64,000 nucleotides of DNA from Planctomycetaceae bacterium (GTDB lineage: Bacteria; Planctomycetota; Planctomycetia; Gemmatales; Gemmataceae): assembly GCA_013823135.1 (NCBI GenBank), contig PNLP01000013.1:1-64000 (forward strand), written 5' to 3'. Shown piece after piece: positions 38,163 through 45,979 of the stretch. A model generated the notes under the pieces. It saw only the letters and a program-made list of their open reading frames with translations. It did no database searches and was not told the origin of the DNA. Each line of letters opens with the position of its first letter. Position 1 is the first letter of the stretch. Both the position numbers and the translations under genes were made by a program.

Positions 38163-38939
38163 ATGAACGAAGCCGACGCCCTGCTCGACGCGATCTTCGA
38201 CAACCCCGACGACGACACGCCGCGCCTGGTCTACGCCGACTGGCTCCAGGAACACGACCAGGAGAACTACGCGCAGTTTATCCGGCTGCAATGTGCTGTG
38301 GCCCACTACAAGGTGTGGAGCGACGAGGCAAACGACTTGTGGGAGAAGATCGGCCGAGTCTGGAATCGTTTGGCAGATGAGTGGTGGCCTGCAACAGTGG
38401 ACTACTGGCCAGGTTTGGGACTATATAATCTCCACGGACAGATTGAACTCGATGCAGTTCATTTCCATCGTGGTTTTCTTCGCGATTCGTACCCCCTCTC
38501 GTTCAGTCAACTTGTAACCTACAGCCGCACCTGTTGGCCGTGGTTGCCATTTCCAGTCACGAACCTCATCCCGGATCAAGCAGAATACAGCGTGGCAGAA
38601 CTCGCTCGCCTGACTCGGATCCGACATCTCAAAGTGGCCAGATGGTATGACGATGACGGGCTCTGGACGCTGATCGACTCCCCGCTGTTATGTAACCTTC
38701 AAGTCCTCGATTTGACTGGTGGCATACTTTCAACTGGTGAGATCGATGTGATGTTGAAGCCTGGCATGTATCCAAGACTTCAGGATGTGCGGTTGGGAGT
38801 TTATGACGAAGAGACTGCGATAGCCCAAATGACCGACATCCCCATGCATGGAGCGCCGTCGCCTTCCAGCTTTATTGTTCAAATTCAGAAACGTCTGGAG
38901 GCTCGATTCGCGAAAGTCACGGTTCAACCGAAGTGGTAA
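38163..38939 (+). CDS. TIGR02996-domain protein
   Basis: Has 258 residues from the ATG at 38163; upstream the frame only crosses a palindromic element. The first 45 residues (NEADALLDAIFDNPDDDTPRLVYADWLQEHDQENYAQFIRLQ) are a TIGR02996 domain very close to that at 35274. The remaining part is rich in Trp/Tyr and has weak LRR-like strands (LQVLDLTGG, LQDVRLGVYD). Codon use in 38390-38930 is visibly less GC-biased than in the neighbours, suggesting a younger or horizontally acquired C-terminal part. Confidence 0.88.
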   Translation: MNEADALLDAIFDNPDDDTPRLVYADWLQEHDQENYAQFIRLQCAVAHYKVWSDEANDLWEKIGRVWNRLADEWWPATVDYWPGLGLYNLHGQIELDAVHFHRGFLRDSYPLSFSQLVTYSRTCWPWLPFPVTNLIPDQAEYSVAELARLTRIRHLKVARWYDDDGLWTLIDSPLLCNLQVLDLTGGILSTGEIDVMLKPGMYPRLQDVRLGVYDEETAIAQMTDIPMHGAPSPSSFIVQIQKRLEARFAKVTVQPKW

Positions 38940-38957
38940 CTCGGATAAGCTGACCCC

Positions 38958-40385
38958 ATGCCAAGCATTCTGATTATCGACGACGAAGAGCCGATTGCGT
39001 GGGCGTTGCGGCGGGCGTTCGAGCGTGAGAAGTATCGCGTGGGCGTTGCGGCCACGGCCGAAGACGGGCTCACACAGGCTCGTAAACTCGCCCCCGATGT
39101 CGTGTTCCTCGACGTGCGACTCCCCGGCATGGACGGGCTCACGGCGCTCAACGAACTGCGCAAGATCGCGCCCGCTGCGGCGGTCGTCGTCATGACGGCA
39201 CACGGCAACCTGAACACGGCCGTGAAGGCGGTCGAGGGCGGGGCGTTCGATTACCTTGCGAAGCCGTTTGAGCTTGCACAGGCCATCGACGGCGCGAAAC
39301 GGGCCATCACACGCGCTCAGGGCGAGCCGGGAGCGTCAGCGACCGGAGCTAGCGACGACATCGACCTGTCGCCGGACGCGATCATCGGGAGTAGCCCGGC
39401 GATGCAGGCGGTGTTCAAGCGAATCGCACTCGTCGCCCCGACCAATGCGTGTGTGCTCATCACCGGTGAATCGGGGACCGGGAAGGAACTCGTTGCACGG
39501 GCCGTCCACGCTCACAGCACGCGGCGAAGTAAGGCGTTCCTGCCGGTTCACGTCGCGGCACTGAACCCCAACCTCGTCGAGAGCGAACTCTTCGGTCACA
39601 CCAAGGGAGCGTACACGGGTGCCGACAAGGCCCGCGATGGACTTCTCACGCTCGCGGATGGCGGAACCGTCTTCCTGGATGAACTCGCCGACATCCCACT
39701 GACCGTGCAGGCGAAGTTGCTCCGCGTGCTGGAACGCCAGGAAGTCATCCCCGTCGGCGGCGGCGAAGCCCAGACCGTGAACGTGCGGATCGTGTCCGCG
39801 ACGCACGCCGACCTTTCCTCCGCAGTGCGTGAAGGCAGTTTCCGCCACGACCTCTTCTACCGCCTGAACGTCTACCCGATTCACTTGCCGCCACTGCGGG
39901 ACCGTGTGGACGACATCCCCGCACTGGCGGAACACTTCCTGCGGAAGTTCGGCGTCGCGAACCCCGCGGAAGTGTTGCCGGCCGACACGCGAGCGTTCCT
40001 CAAGTCGCGACCGTGGCCCGGAAACGTGCGGGAACTCCGGAATGCTCTCGAACACGCGGCGATCGAGGCTCGCGGCGGACCACTGCAACCCCAGCACTTC
40101 CCGGAGCCCGCGTCGGCGTCGGGACCAGCGGGGATCGCGGAGCGGTTGCGATCGCTGGTGGTCGAGTGGGTGCGAGAACGGACCGGCAAGAGCGAGGGCG
40201 AGCCGAGCGAGTTGCACCAGCAACTTCTCGACACAGTTGAGCCCGCGTTGCTCGATGAAGTGCTGCGGCAACTCGACGAGAATCGTCTCGTGGCTGCAAG
40301 ATGGTTAGGGCTTGCGCGTGCCACGGTTCGTAAGATGATCAAGAAGCACCATCCCGCCGCCGACGAACCCGACGACGAGGTGTAG
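38958..40385 (+). CDS. Sigma-54-dependent response regulator (NtrC family)
   Basis: Has 475 residues. The receiver domain (1-120) has the phosphoacceptor Asp52 in FLDVRLPG and Lys in AKPFE. The AAA+ domain follows with Walker A GESGTGKE, the sigma-54 contact loop GAYTGA (Tyr variant of GAFTGA), TVFLDELADIP, and R-finger region FRHDLFYRLNVYPIHLPPLRDR. A Fis-type helix-turn-helix closes the protein (LDENRLVAARWLGLARATVRKMIKKH). No partner histidine kinase lies beside it. It starts 19 bases after the TIGR02996 gene. Confidence 0.96.
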   Translation: MPSILIIDDEEPIAWALRRAFEREKYRVGVAATAEDGLTQARKLAPDVVFLDVRLPGMDGLTALNELRKIAPAAAVVVMTAHGNLNTAVKAVEGGAFDYLAKPFELAQAIDGAKRAITRAQGEPGASATGASDDIDLSPDAIIGSSPAMQAVFKRIALVAPTNACVLITGESGTGKELVARAVHAHSTRRSKAFLPVHVAALNPNLVESELFGHTKGAYTGADKARDGLLTLADGGTVFLDELADIPLTVQAKLLRVLERQEVIPVGGGEAQTVNVRIVSATHADLSSAVREGSFRHDLFYRLNVYPIHLPPLRDRVDDIPALAEHFLRKFGVANPAEVLPADTRAFLKSRPWPGNVRELRNALEHAAIEARGGPLQPQHFPEPASASGPAGIAERLRSLVVEWVRERTGKSEGEPSELHQQLLDTVEPALLDEVLRQLDENRLVAARWLGLARATVRKMIKKHHPAADEPDDEV

Positions 40386-40394
40386 GAGAGACAC

Positions 40395-40542
40395 GAAGAG
40401 AGTTATCCGCAGATTACACAGATAGACACAGATTTCAAAACCAAGAGAGACAGACCCAGACCAAGACAATGGAGGGTTTGAACACCCTCTCCTCTCTGTC
40501 TTTAATCTGTGTCCATCTGCGTAATCTGCGGATAACTCTCTT
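40395..40542. repeat. Palindromic element, CAGATTACACAGAT family
   Basis: Arms 40395-40433 and 40504-40542 match at about 37 of 39 bases; the inner part pairs loosely. The arms resemble the CACAGAG elements but use AGATTAC/ACAGAT units. It lies between the NtrC-type regulator and rsmD. Confidence 0.94.
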
Positions 40543-40596
40543 CTCTTTCTTGCTTGTTTCGGTGAACTTTCTCGCCCGGAGGGGTGTCGGTCTGCC

Positions 40597-41205
40597 ATGT
40601 TTGAGAAAACACAAGTTCGAATCGTTGCCGGAACTCTTCGCGGGCGCAGGCTCACGGTGGTTGTTCACGAGGGAATGCGGCCCACGCCGCAAATGGTCCG
40701 CGAGGCGCTGTTTAGCATCCTCGGGAACGCCGTGCCTGACCGCGTCTTTTACGACGTGTTCGCAGGCACCGGAGTCGTAGGCCTCGAAGCAGTCAGCCGT
40801 GGAGCCACGTCCGCCCGGCTCATCGAGAACGATGCCCGGCAGGTCGCCGACATCCAGAAGTATGCCTACCAGTTCGGCGTTGCCGACAAGGTGCAGGTGC
40901 TGAAGGCCGACGTGTACCGCTGGGCCGAGCGCTGGATTCCTCCAGGGAAGGACGCGGTGAACCTGTTCCTCAGCCCGCCGTTCCCGGATCTGAGTGCGAA
41001 AGCCGACGAGTTCCTGAAGCTCATGAACACACTGCTGGAGAAAGCACCCGACGAATCGGTGCTGACGATCCAGGCCGAAGACGGCTTCCCGCTCGACAAA
41101 CTTCCGGACCGCGAAGCGTGGGACATCCGCAGCTACGGCCGCAACATGCTGCTGTTCTATGTGGTCTCGCGGAAGCCCGCGGTGGTGGCGGCAACGGAAA
41201 CGTGA
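40597..41205 (+). CDS. rsmD: RsmD-family 16S rRNA guanine-N2 methyltransferase
   Basis: Methylates G966 of 16S rRNA using SAM. The 202 residues carry VRIVAGTLRGRRL at the start, MRPTPQMVREALFSIL, the SAM-binding YDVFAGTGVVGLEAVSRGA, LIENDA, and the catalytic loop LSPPFPD (family form NPPY/DPPY). RsmD is usually about 180-200 residues, so it is complete. Part of the coding region near 40960 shows a Ser-Pro-Pro-Phe variant that is seen in the family. Confidence 0.92.
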   Translation: MFEKTQVRIVAGTLRGRRLTVVVHEGMRPTPQMVREALFSILGNAVPDRVFYDVFAGTGVVGLEAVSRGATSARLIENDARQVADIQKYAYQFGVADKVQVLKADVYRWAERWIPPGKDAVNLFLSPPFPDLSAKADEFLKLMNTLLEKAPDESVLTIQAEDGFPLDKLPDREAWDIRSYGRNMLLFYVVSRKPAVVAATET

Positions 41206-41317
41206 GTCGTCTGGCGTGGTTCGTCTGGCGAGCCAGGAGCGTCAGCGACTGGAGAGGGGAGAGAGCGAAGCACGGTCGGTGGAGCCGGGGAGAAGTCGGC
41301 CCACCGATCTCGGCAAG

Positions 41318-41602
41318 TCAATAAAGCTTCGAGATCGGGGGGATCGATTCGACAATGTTCCCCTTGTCGTCCGCGGACACAAAGAAGCTGTGCGCAATCT
41401 GGATTGAGACAGCGTCGGAACCCGTCTGCACGTTCACGCGGTAGCGATTTTCCCAGAGCCGAATGGCCGCGACCTTGAACAGGTTCCGCGGTCGCCCAAG
41501 GTTGCTAATCACGGAAACGCACACTGCGGCTGCCAGTTGCTCGGCCTTTGCCTTCTTCGGCGTCACTTCTTCATCAGGCTGGACCGGTGCTGGGTTTGCC
41601 AT
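41318..41602 (-). CDS. Small conserved-looking protein of unknown function
   Basis: Has 94 residues from the ATG at 41602, chosen because AAAGGGAC precedes it; the frame is open 19 codons further up. An N-terminal acidic/Pro stretch (PAPVQPDEEVTPKKAKAEQ) is followed by a compact domain (VCVSVISNLGRPRNLFKVAAIRLW, YRVNVQTGSDAVSIQIAHSFFV). No known family. It may be cotranscribed with the short ORF at 41653-41847. Confidence 0.6.
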   Translation of the reverse strand: MANPAPVQPDEEVTPKKAKAEQLAAAVCVSVISNLGRPRNLFKVAAIRLWENRYRVNVQTGSDAVSIQIAHSFFVSADDKGNIVESIPPISKLY

Positions 41603-41652
41603 CGTTCGTCCCTTTTCACAGTTCAGGAATGATGTAAAGCGGAGATCGCTCG

Positions 41653-41847
41653 TCACCACAGGGAGTCGCCAACGCCCAAGCCCGCGACCTGGGTTACTTC
41701 AAGGTAGTCGAGATGGTGATACCGGGGAAGGCGTCTTGGTGCCAGACCGGTAAAGTCGGTTTCTTCGGTTTCCCCGAATCCACCATCCCGCACAACAAAT
41801 AGATAGGCACTTGGGCGAAAGGGTTCCATCCCGGGCAGGATTGCCAT
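41653..41847 (-). CDS. Possible small protein
   Basis: Has 64 residues from an ATG at 41847 (a TTG three codons earlier is also possible). The sequence EPFRPSAYLFVVRDGG reads like protein and codon use is GC-ending, but the ribosome site is weak and a longer competing frame covers part of the region. It would be the first gene of a pair with 41318-41602. Confidence 0.35.
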   Translation of the reverse strand: MAILPGMEPFRPSAYLFVVRDGGFGETEETDFTGLAPRRLPRYHHLDYLEVTQVAGLGVGDSLW

Positions 41848-41945
41848 CTTCAACAAGCGGACGCTTGATTCGACACATGCACACGGCTAGGCTTTGAGAG
41901 ACGATTCGCCCGCGACTCGTTCCGACCATCACGAAAGGTTCAGCA

Positions 41946-42329
41946 ATGACCACCGACGCGGACCTGACCAAGGAATTTTTCCAGGTCCGGCGGCACGGCG
42001 ACATCGCTGTGATTATCCCGTCGCCGCAAATCGAACACTTACCTGAAACGCTCCTGCAACCTGCTGCGCAAATGGTGCTGGCCCCGTTGAAGGAGAACCC
42101 GCCGAACCAGATCATCGTGGATCTGTCGGGCGTGAACTACTTCGGCTCGGCGTTCATCACGTTCCTGCTTCGTTGCCATCTGATGGCGAAGCAACGCGGG
42201 AGCGAACTGGTGCTGGCGGGCGTGAACAAGCAGATTCGCGAACTCCTCCGCACAACGGCCCTCGACACGCTGTGGGCGCTGTACGACACCGCCGCCGAGG
42301 CCATCGACGAACTCGGGGCCACGGATTGA
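41946..42329 (+). CDS. STAS-domain protein (anti-sigma factor antagonist type)
   Basis: Has 127 residues. The central part PPNQIIVDLSGVNYFGSAFITFLLRCHLMAKQRGSELVLAGVNKQIRELLRTTALDTLW is a STAS fold of the SpoIIAA/RsbV group. The Ser after the DLSGV strand region corresponds to the position phosphorylated by anti-sigma kinases in this family, although the exact residue cannot be fixed here. No anti-sigma kinase or phosphatase gene is adjacent. RBS AAAGG is present upstream. Confidence 0.88.
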   Translation: MTTDADLTKEFFQVRRHGDIAVIIPSPQIEHLPETLLQPAAQMVLAPLKENPPNQIIVDLSGVNYFGSAFITFLLRCHLMAKQRGSELVLAGVNKQIRELLRTTALDTLWALYDTAAEAIDELGATD

Positions 42330-42334
42330 GTGAA

Positions 42335-42366
42335 CCAAGCCCACAGATTGCTATCTGTGGGCTTGG
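42335..42366. repeat. Hairpin, AGCCCACGGAT family
   Basis: Perfect 14-bp arms (CCAAGCCCACAGAT and complement) with a 4-base loop, directly after the STAS gene. Confidence 0.88.
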
Positions 42367-42478
42367 TTGGACTGTGATTTTCCGACATTCCCGTTGCCGG
42401 TGGTCAGTTTCTCTCCTATCCTTCTCCCAACTCCATGCGGCCATGCCGTATGGAATCTGACAACTTGAACTGGTGAGT

Positions 42479-42705
42479 ATCTTATCCAGAGTGGCTGAGG
42501 GGCCAGGCCCGACGACGCCACAGCAACCGGAGGGAATTTTCGATTGATGATTGATGATTGATGATTGAAAAGACAGGAAATCAAACGCCTTCTAATCAGT
42601 CGCAAATCATAAATCGGCAATCGCAAAATTCCTTCGCAGGTGCTAACTCCTGCCCGGCAAACGCCTTGTTCCAACTGGAGCAGGTATGGCCGGGGAAGAT
42701 AAGAT
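42479..42705 (+). promoter_or_regulatory. SAM-I (S-box) riboswitch
   Basis: Matches the S-box core in order: P1 5' strand ATCTTATC (42479-42486), CCAGAG, P2 GTGGC...GCCAC with the kink-turn TGAGGG and GGCCC, GCAACC, GGTGCTAACTCC, P4 (TGCCCGGC...GGCCGGGG), and AAGATAAGAT closing P1. P3 (GGAGGGAATTTT...AAAATTCCTTC) is unusually long because a palindromic element sits at its apex. Downstream, TCTTATCT (42736-42743) can pair with AGATAAGA (42697-42704), competing with P1. It controls the PLP enzyme gene that follows. The gap 42330-42840 holds this leader and one small hairpin. Confidence 0.95.
42533..42635. repeat. Palindromic element inside the P3 helix of the SAM riboswitch
   Basis: GGAATTTTCGATTG (from 42533) is complementary, with a one-base bulge, to CAATCGCAAAATTCC (ending 42632). 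The left arm continues as four ATGATTG tandem units and the right arm as looser copies (CAAATCATAAATCGG). It has the same build as the coding-region elements. Confidence 0.85.
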
Positions 42706-42840
42706 CTCGTGTGGGGGGTAACTCCCGCCGATTCCTCTTATCTCACCGCACCCACCGGGTTCCCCGGCGGCCTTTCCTGGAACAAGACTCACCCCAATAT
42801 CCGTGGCGCAATCCTCTTGCGCCCGTACTGGGAGTGAACC

Positions 42841-44106
42841 GTGGCGAGTAGCGATTTTTCGACCGGAATGAAGTGCCGCGTTTGCGGTAAGGTCTACCCC
42901 AAGTCCGCCATCAACTTCTGCGTGGATGACTTCGGCCCGCTTGAAGTCAGCTACGACTACGCCCGCATCGCCCCCGTTCTCACCCGTGCCAAGCTCGAAA
43001 AACGCCCCTGGAACATGTGGCGATACCGCGAGTTGCTCCCCCTCGATGGTGAACCCACCGTTGGCGAGCACGTCGGCGGCACCCCGCTCATTCGCGCCGA
43101 CCGGCTCGCGGATGCGATCGGCGTCGAGCGACTGTGGATCAAGAACGACGCGGTGAACTTCCCCACCCTCTCGTTCAAGGACCGCGTGGTGTCCGTGGCG
43201 CTCAGCAAGGCTCGCGAGTTCGGCATGCGAACCGTCGGTTGTGCCAGCACGGGTAATCTCGCGAACAGCGTCGCTGCACAGGCCGCCAGCGCGGGGTTGG
43301 AGACATTCATCCTTGTGCCCGCCGACCTCGAACGGGTGAAGATCCTCGGCACTGCCGTGTACGGCGCGAAGGTCATCAAGCTCAGCGGAACCTACGACGA
43401 AGTGAACCGCGTCTGCACCCAGATCGCGATGAAGTACGGCTGGGGCTTCGTGAACGTGAACCTGCGACCGTTCTACGCGGAAGGCTCGAAGACGATGGGC
43501 TTCGAGATCGCGGAAGAACTCGGCTGGCGCTTCCCGCAGCACGTCGTCTGCCCGATGGCCGGAGGCGCTCTGATCGGCAAGATTCACAAGGCGTTCACGG
43601 AACTGCACAACGTCGGCCTCGTGGACACGCCCGTCACGACGAAGATGTACGGAGCACAGGCTGCCGGGTGCAACCCGATTGCGGACTGCGTGAAGAGCGG
43701 TCGTGAGCGCCACAAGCCGGTGCGGAAGCCGAACACGATCTGCAAGAGCCTCGCGATCGGCGACCCGGCCGACGGCTACTTCGCGGCCAAGCTCATCAAG
43801 GACTCGGGCGGTTGGGCCGAGGACGTGACCGACGCCGAGATCGTCGAGAACATGATCCTGCTGGCGAAGACCGAAGGCGTGTTCGCGGAAACCGCCGGTG
43901 GCGCAACGCTGGCCGCGGCGCGTAAACTGATCGAGGCCGGCCGCATTCCGCGCGACGAAGAGATCGTGATCTGCATCACGGGCAACGGCCTGAAGACGCA
44001 GGACGCGGTGTTCGACGCACTGGAACAACCCGCGACCATCGCCCCGACCCTGGCCGCATTCGAAGACCTGGCAGGGCTGAAGGCGGGCGAACCGGCACTG
44101 GTGTAG
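42841..44106 (+). CDS. Threonine-synthase-like PLP enzyme, SAM-riboswitch controlled
   Basis: Fold type II PLP enzyme of 421 residues. GTG start at 42841 with GGGAG eight bases upstream. An N-terminal Cys cluster (Cys12, Cys15, Cys27) precedes the catalytic domain; Lys113 in SFKDR is the PLP lysine, then CASTGNLANSVAAQAA and VVCPMAGGALIGKI bind phosphate and cofactor. By family it would convert O-phosphohomoserine to threonine. The SAM riboswitch and the following sulfur-carrier genes argue for a role in sulfur amino-acid synthesis, with carrier thiocarboxylate attacking the O-phosphohomoserine-derived intermediate to give homocysteine. This is inference; plain threonine synthase remains possible. 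The stop shares a base with a palindromic element. Confidence 0.9.
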   Translation: MASSDFSTGMKCRVCGKVYPKSAINFCVDDFGPLEVSYDYARIAPVLTRAKLEKRPWNMWRYRELLPLDGEPTVGEHVGGTPLIRADRLADAIGVERLWIKNDAVNFPTLSFKDRVVSVALSKAREFGMRTVGCASTGNLANSVAAQAASAGLETFILVPADLERVKILGTAVYGAKVIKLSGTYDEVNRVCTQIAMKYGWGFVNVNLRPFYAEGSKTMGFEIAEELGWRFPQHVVCPMAGGALIGKIHKAFTELHNVGLVDTPVTTKMYGAQAAGCNPIADCVKSGRERHKPVRKPNTICKSLAIGDPADGYFAAKLIKDSGGWAEDVTDAEIVENMILLAKTEGVFAETAGGATLAAARKLIEAGRIPRDEEIVICITGNGLKTQDAVFDALEQPATIAPTLAAFEDLAGLKAGEPALV

Positions 44107-44212
44107 TTTCGAGTTTCGCGTTCAAGGTTTCGAGTTGAAGACAGACTCGGAGCAGCGAAGCGAGGCACGAAACCGCGTTGTAACTCGAAACGTTAAACTC
44201 GAAACTCGAAAC
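44106..44212. repeat. Palindromic element, GTTTCGAG family, copy 2
   Basis: Arms 44106-44136 and 44182-44212 match at 28 of 31 bases. The first G belongs to the TAG stop of the preceding gene. It is the same family as 2786-2895 and lies within the riboswitch operon. Confidence 0.93.
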
Positions 44213-44217
44213 TAACT

Positions 44218-44490
44218 ATGGCGATCAAGGTTGAGATTCCTGGCCCGTTGCGTGAGCAAGCCGGCGGCAACACCGAAGTGACCGTGACCGGCGCAACCGT
44301 GGGTGCGGCGCTGGCCGATCTGGTGAAGCAGCACCCGGCGTTGGAGCCGAAGCTGTTCGCGAACGGCGCGATCCGGCCGTACATTAACGTGTTCGTCAAC
44401 AACGAAGACATCCGCTACCTCGACGAGATGGACACCGCGTTGACCGATGGCGTGGTCGTTGCGCTCATCCCCGCTGTTGCAGGCGGGTGA
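44218..44490 (+). CDS. MoaD/ThiS-family sulfur carrier protein
   Basis: Has 90 residues with a beta-grasp pattern: KVEIPGPLREQAGG, TVGAALADLVKQHP, INVFVNNEDIRYLDEMDTAL, DGVVVALIPAVAGG. The C-terminal Gly-Gly is the site of adenylation and thiocarboxylation. It lies 112 bases after the PLP enzyme and 3 bases before the next gene, in one transcription unit with an E1-like enzyme and a cysteine desulfurase. Carriers of this type supply sulfur for molybdopterin, thiazole, cysteine (CysO) or homocysteine (HcyS). The setting here favours an amino-acid carrier. Confidence 0.92.
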   Translation: MAIKVEIPGPLREQAGGNTEVTVTGATVGAALADLVKQHPALEPKLFANGAIRPYINVFVNNEDIRYLDEMDTALTDGVVVALIPAVAGG

Positions 44491-44493
44491 ACC

Positions 44494-44838
44494 ATGTCCG
44501 ACGACGACGATGACGCACCGCCGACTGAAGAAACGCCCGACGGGGCAGCGGTGTTCCCGTTGATCCCCGAGGAGTTGGGCGTTCATCCGCTGCTGCTCGC
44601 GGTGCTGCACGCCTACGTCTTCCTGGAAGGCTCCGACGCAGCCGTGCTGAACTCGGCGGTCGCGGAAGAGGCGATGAACTACCTCGTCGGCTACCTCCAG
44701 CGTGCAGAGGGCGAAGTCCTCCGTCGGATGCGCGAAGACATGGCCACACTCGCGGGCTTCGCCAAGGCCGAGAAGTGGCCCAAACAGCAGGTCCGTTTCC
44801 TGCAAGACTTTCTCAAAGACAACGGAATAACTGGTTGA
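44494..44838 (+). CDS. Small acidic helical protein in the sulfur-carrier operon
   Basis: Has 114 residues and starts 3 bases after the carrier gene. A very acidic N-terminus (SDDDDDAPPTEETPDG) is followed by a helical domain (LGVHPLLLAVLHAYVFLEGSD, EEAMNYLVGYLQRAEGEVLRRM, KWPKQQVRFLQDFLKDNGI). There is no JAMM motif (HxH...D), so it is not the protease that releases amino acids in the CysO pathway. Function unknown; the tight spacing suggests it works with the carrier. I know no named family. Confidence 0.75.
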   Translation: MSDDDDDAPPTEETPDGAAVFPLIPEELGVHPLLLAVLHAYVFLEGSDAAVLNSAVAEEAMNYLVGYLQRAEGEVLRRMREDMATLAGFAKAEKWPKQQVRFLQDFLKDNGITG

Positions 44839-44845
44839 ATTCCTC

Positions 44846-44895
44846 GTTTAGCCGCGACCCCAAGGGAGCGCGCTCCCTTGGGGTCGCGGCTAAAC
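44846..44895. repeat. 50-base perfect palindrome, GTTTAGC family
   Basis: Exactly self-complementary, 25+25 bases, opening GTTTAGCCGCGACCCC. It lies between the small acidic gene and the E1-like gene inside the operon. Confidence 0.95.
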
Positions 44896-44911
44896 AATTT
44901 CACGGCGTAAC

Positions 44912-45967
44912 ATGACAGACACCAACCCGCTCGAACGATACTCCCGCCAGATGCGGCACCCTGGCATCGGCAAAGTCGGCCAGGAAAAACTGCTCGCCAG
45001 CCGCGTCACGCTGTGCGGTTGCGGTGCCCTCGGAACGGTTCTCGCCAACACGCTTGTCCGTGCGGGCGTTGGCTTCGTCAGGGTCATCGACCGCGACTTC
45101 GTGGAACCGTCGAACTTGCAGCGGCAGGTGCTGTTCGACGAGTCCGATGTCGCCAACAACATGCCGAAGGCCGAGGCGGCCGCGATCAAACTGCGACAGA
45201 TCAACTCGTCGGTCACGGTTGAGCCGATCGTCGCGGACATCAACCGCACCAACATCGAGGAGTTCTGCAAGGACGCCGACCTCATCCTCGACGGCAGCGA
45301 CAACTTCGAGATTCGCTACCTCATCAACGACGTGGCGTTCAAGCACAACAAGCCGTGGGTCTACGGCGGTGCGGTCGGCAGCGAGGGAATGACCATGACG
45401 ATCATTCCCGGGGAGACGCCGTGCTTGCGGTGCGTGTTCGAGGCAGCACCCGCACCGGGCGAAACGGGAACGTGCGAAACGGCGGGCGTGCTGGCTCCGA
45501 TCGTGAGCATCGTCGCGAGCTATCAGGCCACCGAAGCGATCAAGTTGCTGTCGGGGAACAAGGCGGCCGTGAACCGCGAACTGCTCGTGATGAACGTGTG
45601 GGAGAACACAAATCGCCGTGTGAAGGTTGCACCGCTCGCGGGTCGCAAGGGGAAGTGCCCGTGCTGTGCGCAGCGAAACTTCGAGTGGCTCGACGGCGCT
45701 CACGGCACACAAACCACGACGCTATGCGGCCGCAACGCCGTGCAGGTCTCGCACCGTGAAGTCACCAAGCTCGACTTCGAGTACCTCGCCGGCGTGCTCA
45801 AGCAAACCGGCACGGTGAGCTACAACAAGTTCCTGCTGAAGTTCAGCCTGGTCGAGAACGGCGACCCGTATGAGTTCACGGTGTTCCCGGACGGCCGCGC
45901 GATCATCAAGGGCACGAGCGAAACCGACAAGGCCCGCACCCTGTACGCGAAGTACGTCGGCCACTGA
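44912..45967 (+). CDS. MoeB/ThiF-type adenylyltransferase (E1-like)
   Basis: Activates the C-terminal Gly of sulfur carriers with ATP. The 351 residues begin ERYSRQMRHPGIG, a family signature. The nucleotide loop GCGALG (36-41), DRDFVEPSNLQRQ, zinc Cys pairs (Cys171/174 and Cys249/252) and Cys188 in GTCETAGVLAP (family catalytic position) are present. The C-terminal 80 residues (about 270-351; VQVSHREVTKLDFEYLAG, FPDGRAIIKGTSETDKARTLYAKYVG) are an added domain found in MoeB-like proteins that serve other carriers. It is in the operon after the carrier gene. Confidence 0.93.
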   Translation: MTDTNPLERYSRQMRHPGIGKVGQEKLLASRVTLCGCGALGTVLANTLVRAGVGFVRVIDRDFVEPSNLQRQVLFDESDVANNMPKAEAAAIKLRQINSSVTVEPIVADINRTNIEEFCKDADLILDGSDNFEIRYLINDVAFKHNKPWVYGGAVGSEGMTMTIIPGETPCLRCVFEAAPAPGETGTCETAGVLAPIVSIVASYQATEAIKLLSGNKAAVNRELLVMNVWENTNRRVKVAPLAGRKGKCPCCAQRNFEWLDGAHGTQTTTLCGRNAVQVSHREVTKLDFEYLAGVLKQTGTVSYNKFLLKFSLVENGDPYEFTVFPDGRAIIKGTSETDKARTLYAKYVGH

Positions 45968-45979
45968 CCGGAGACGCAG

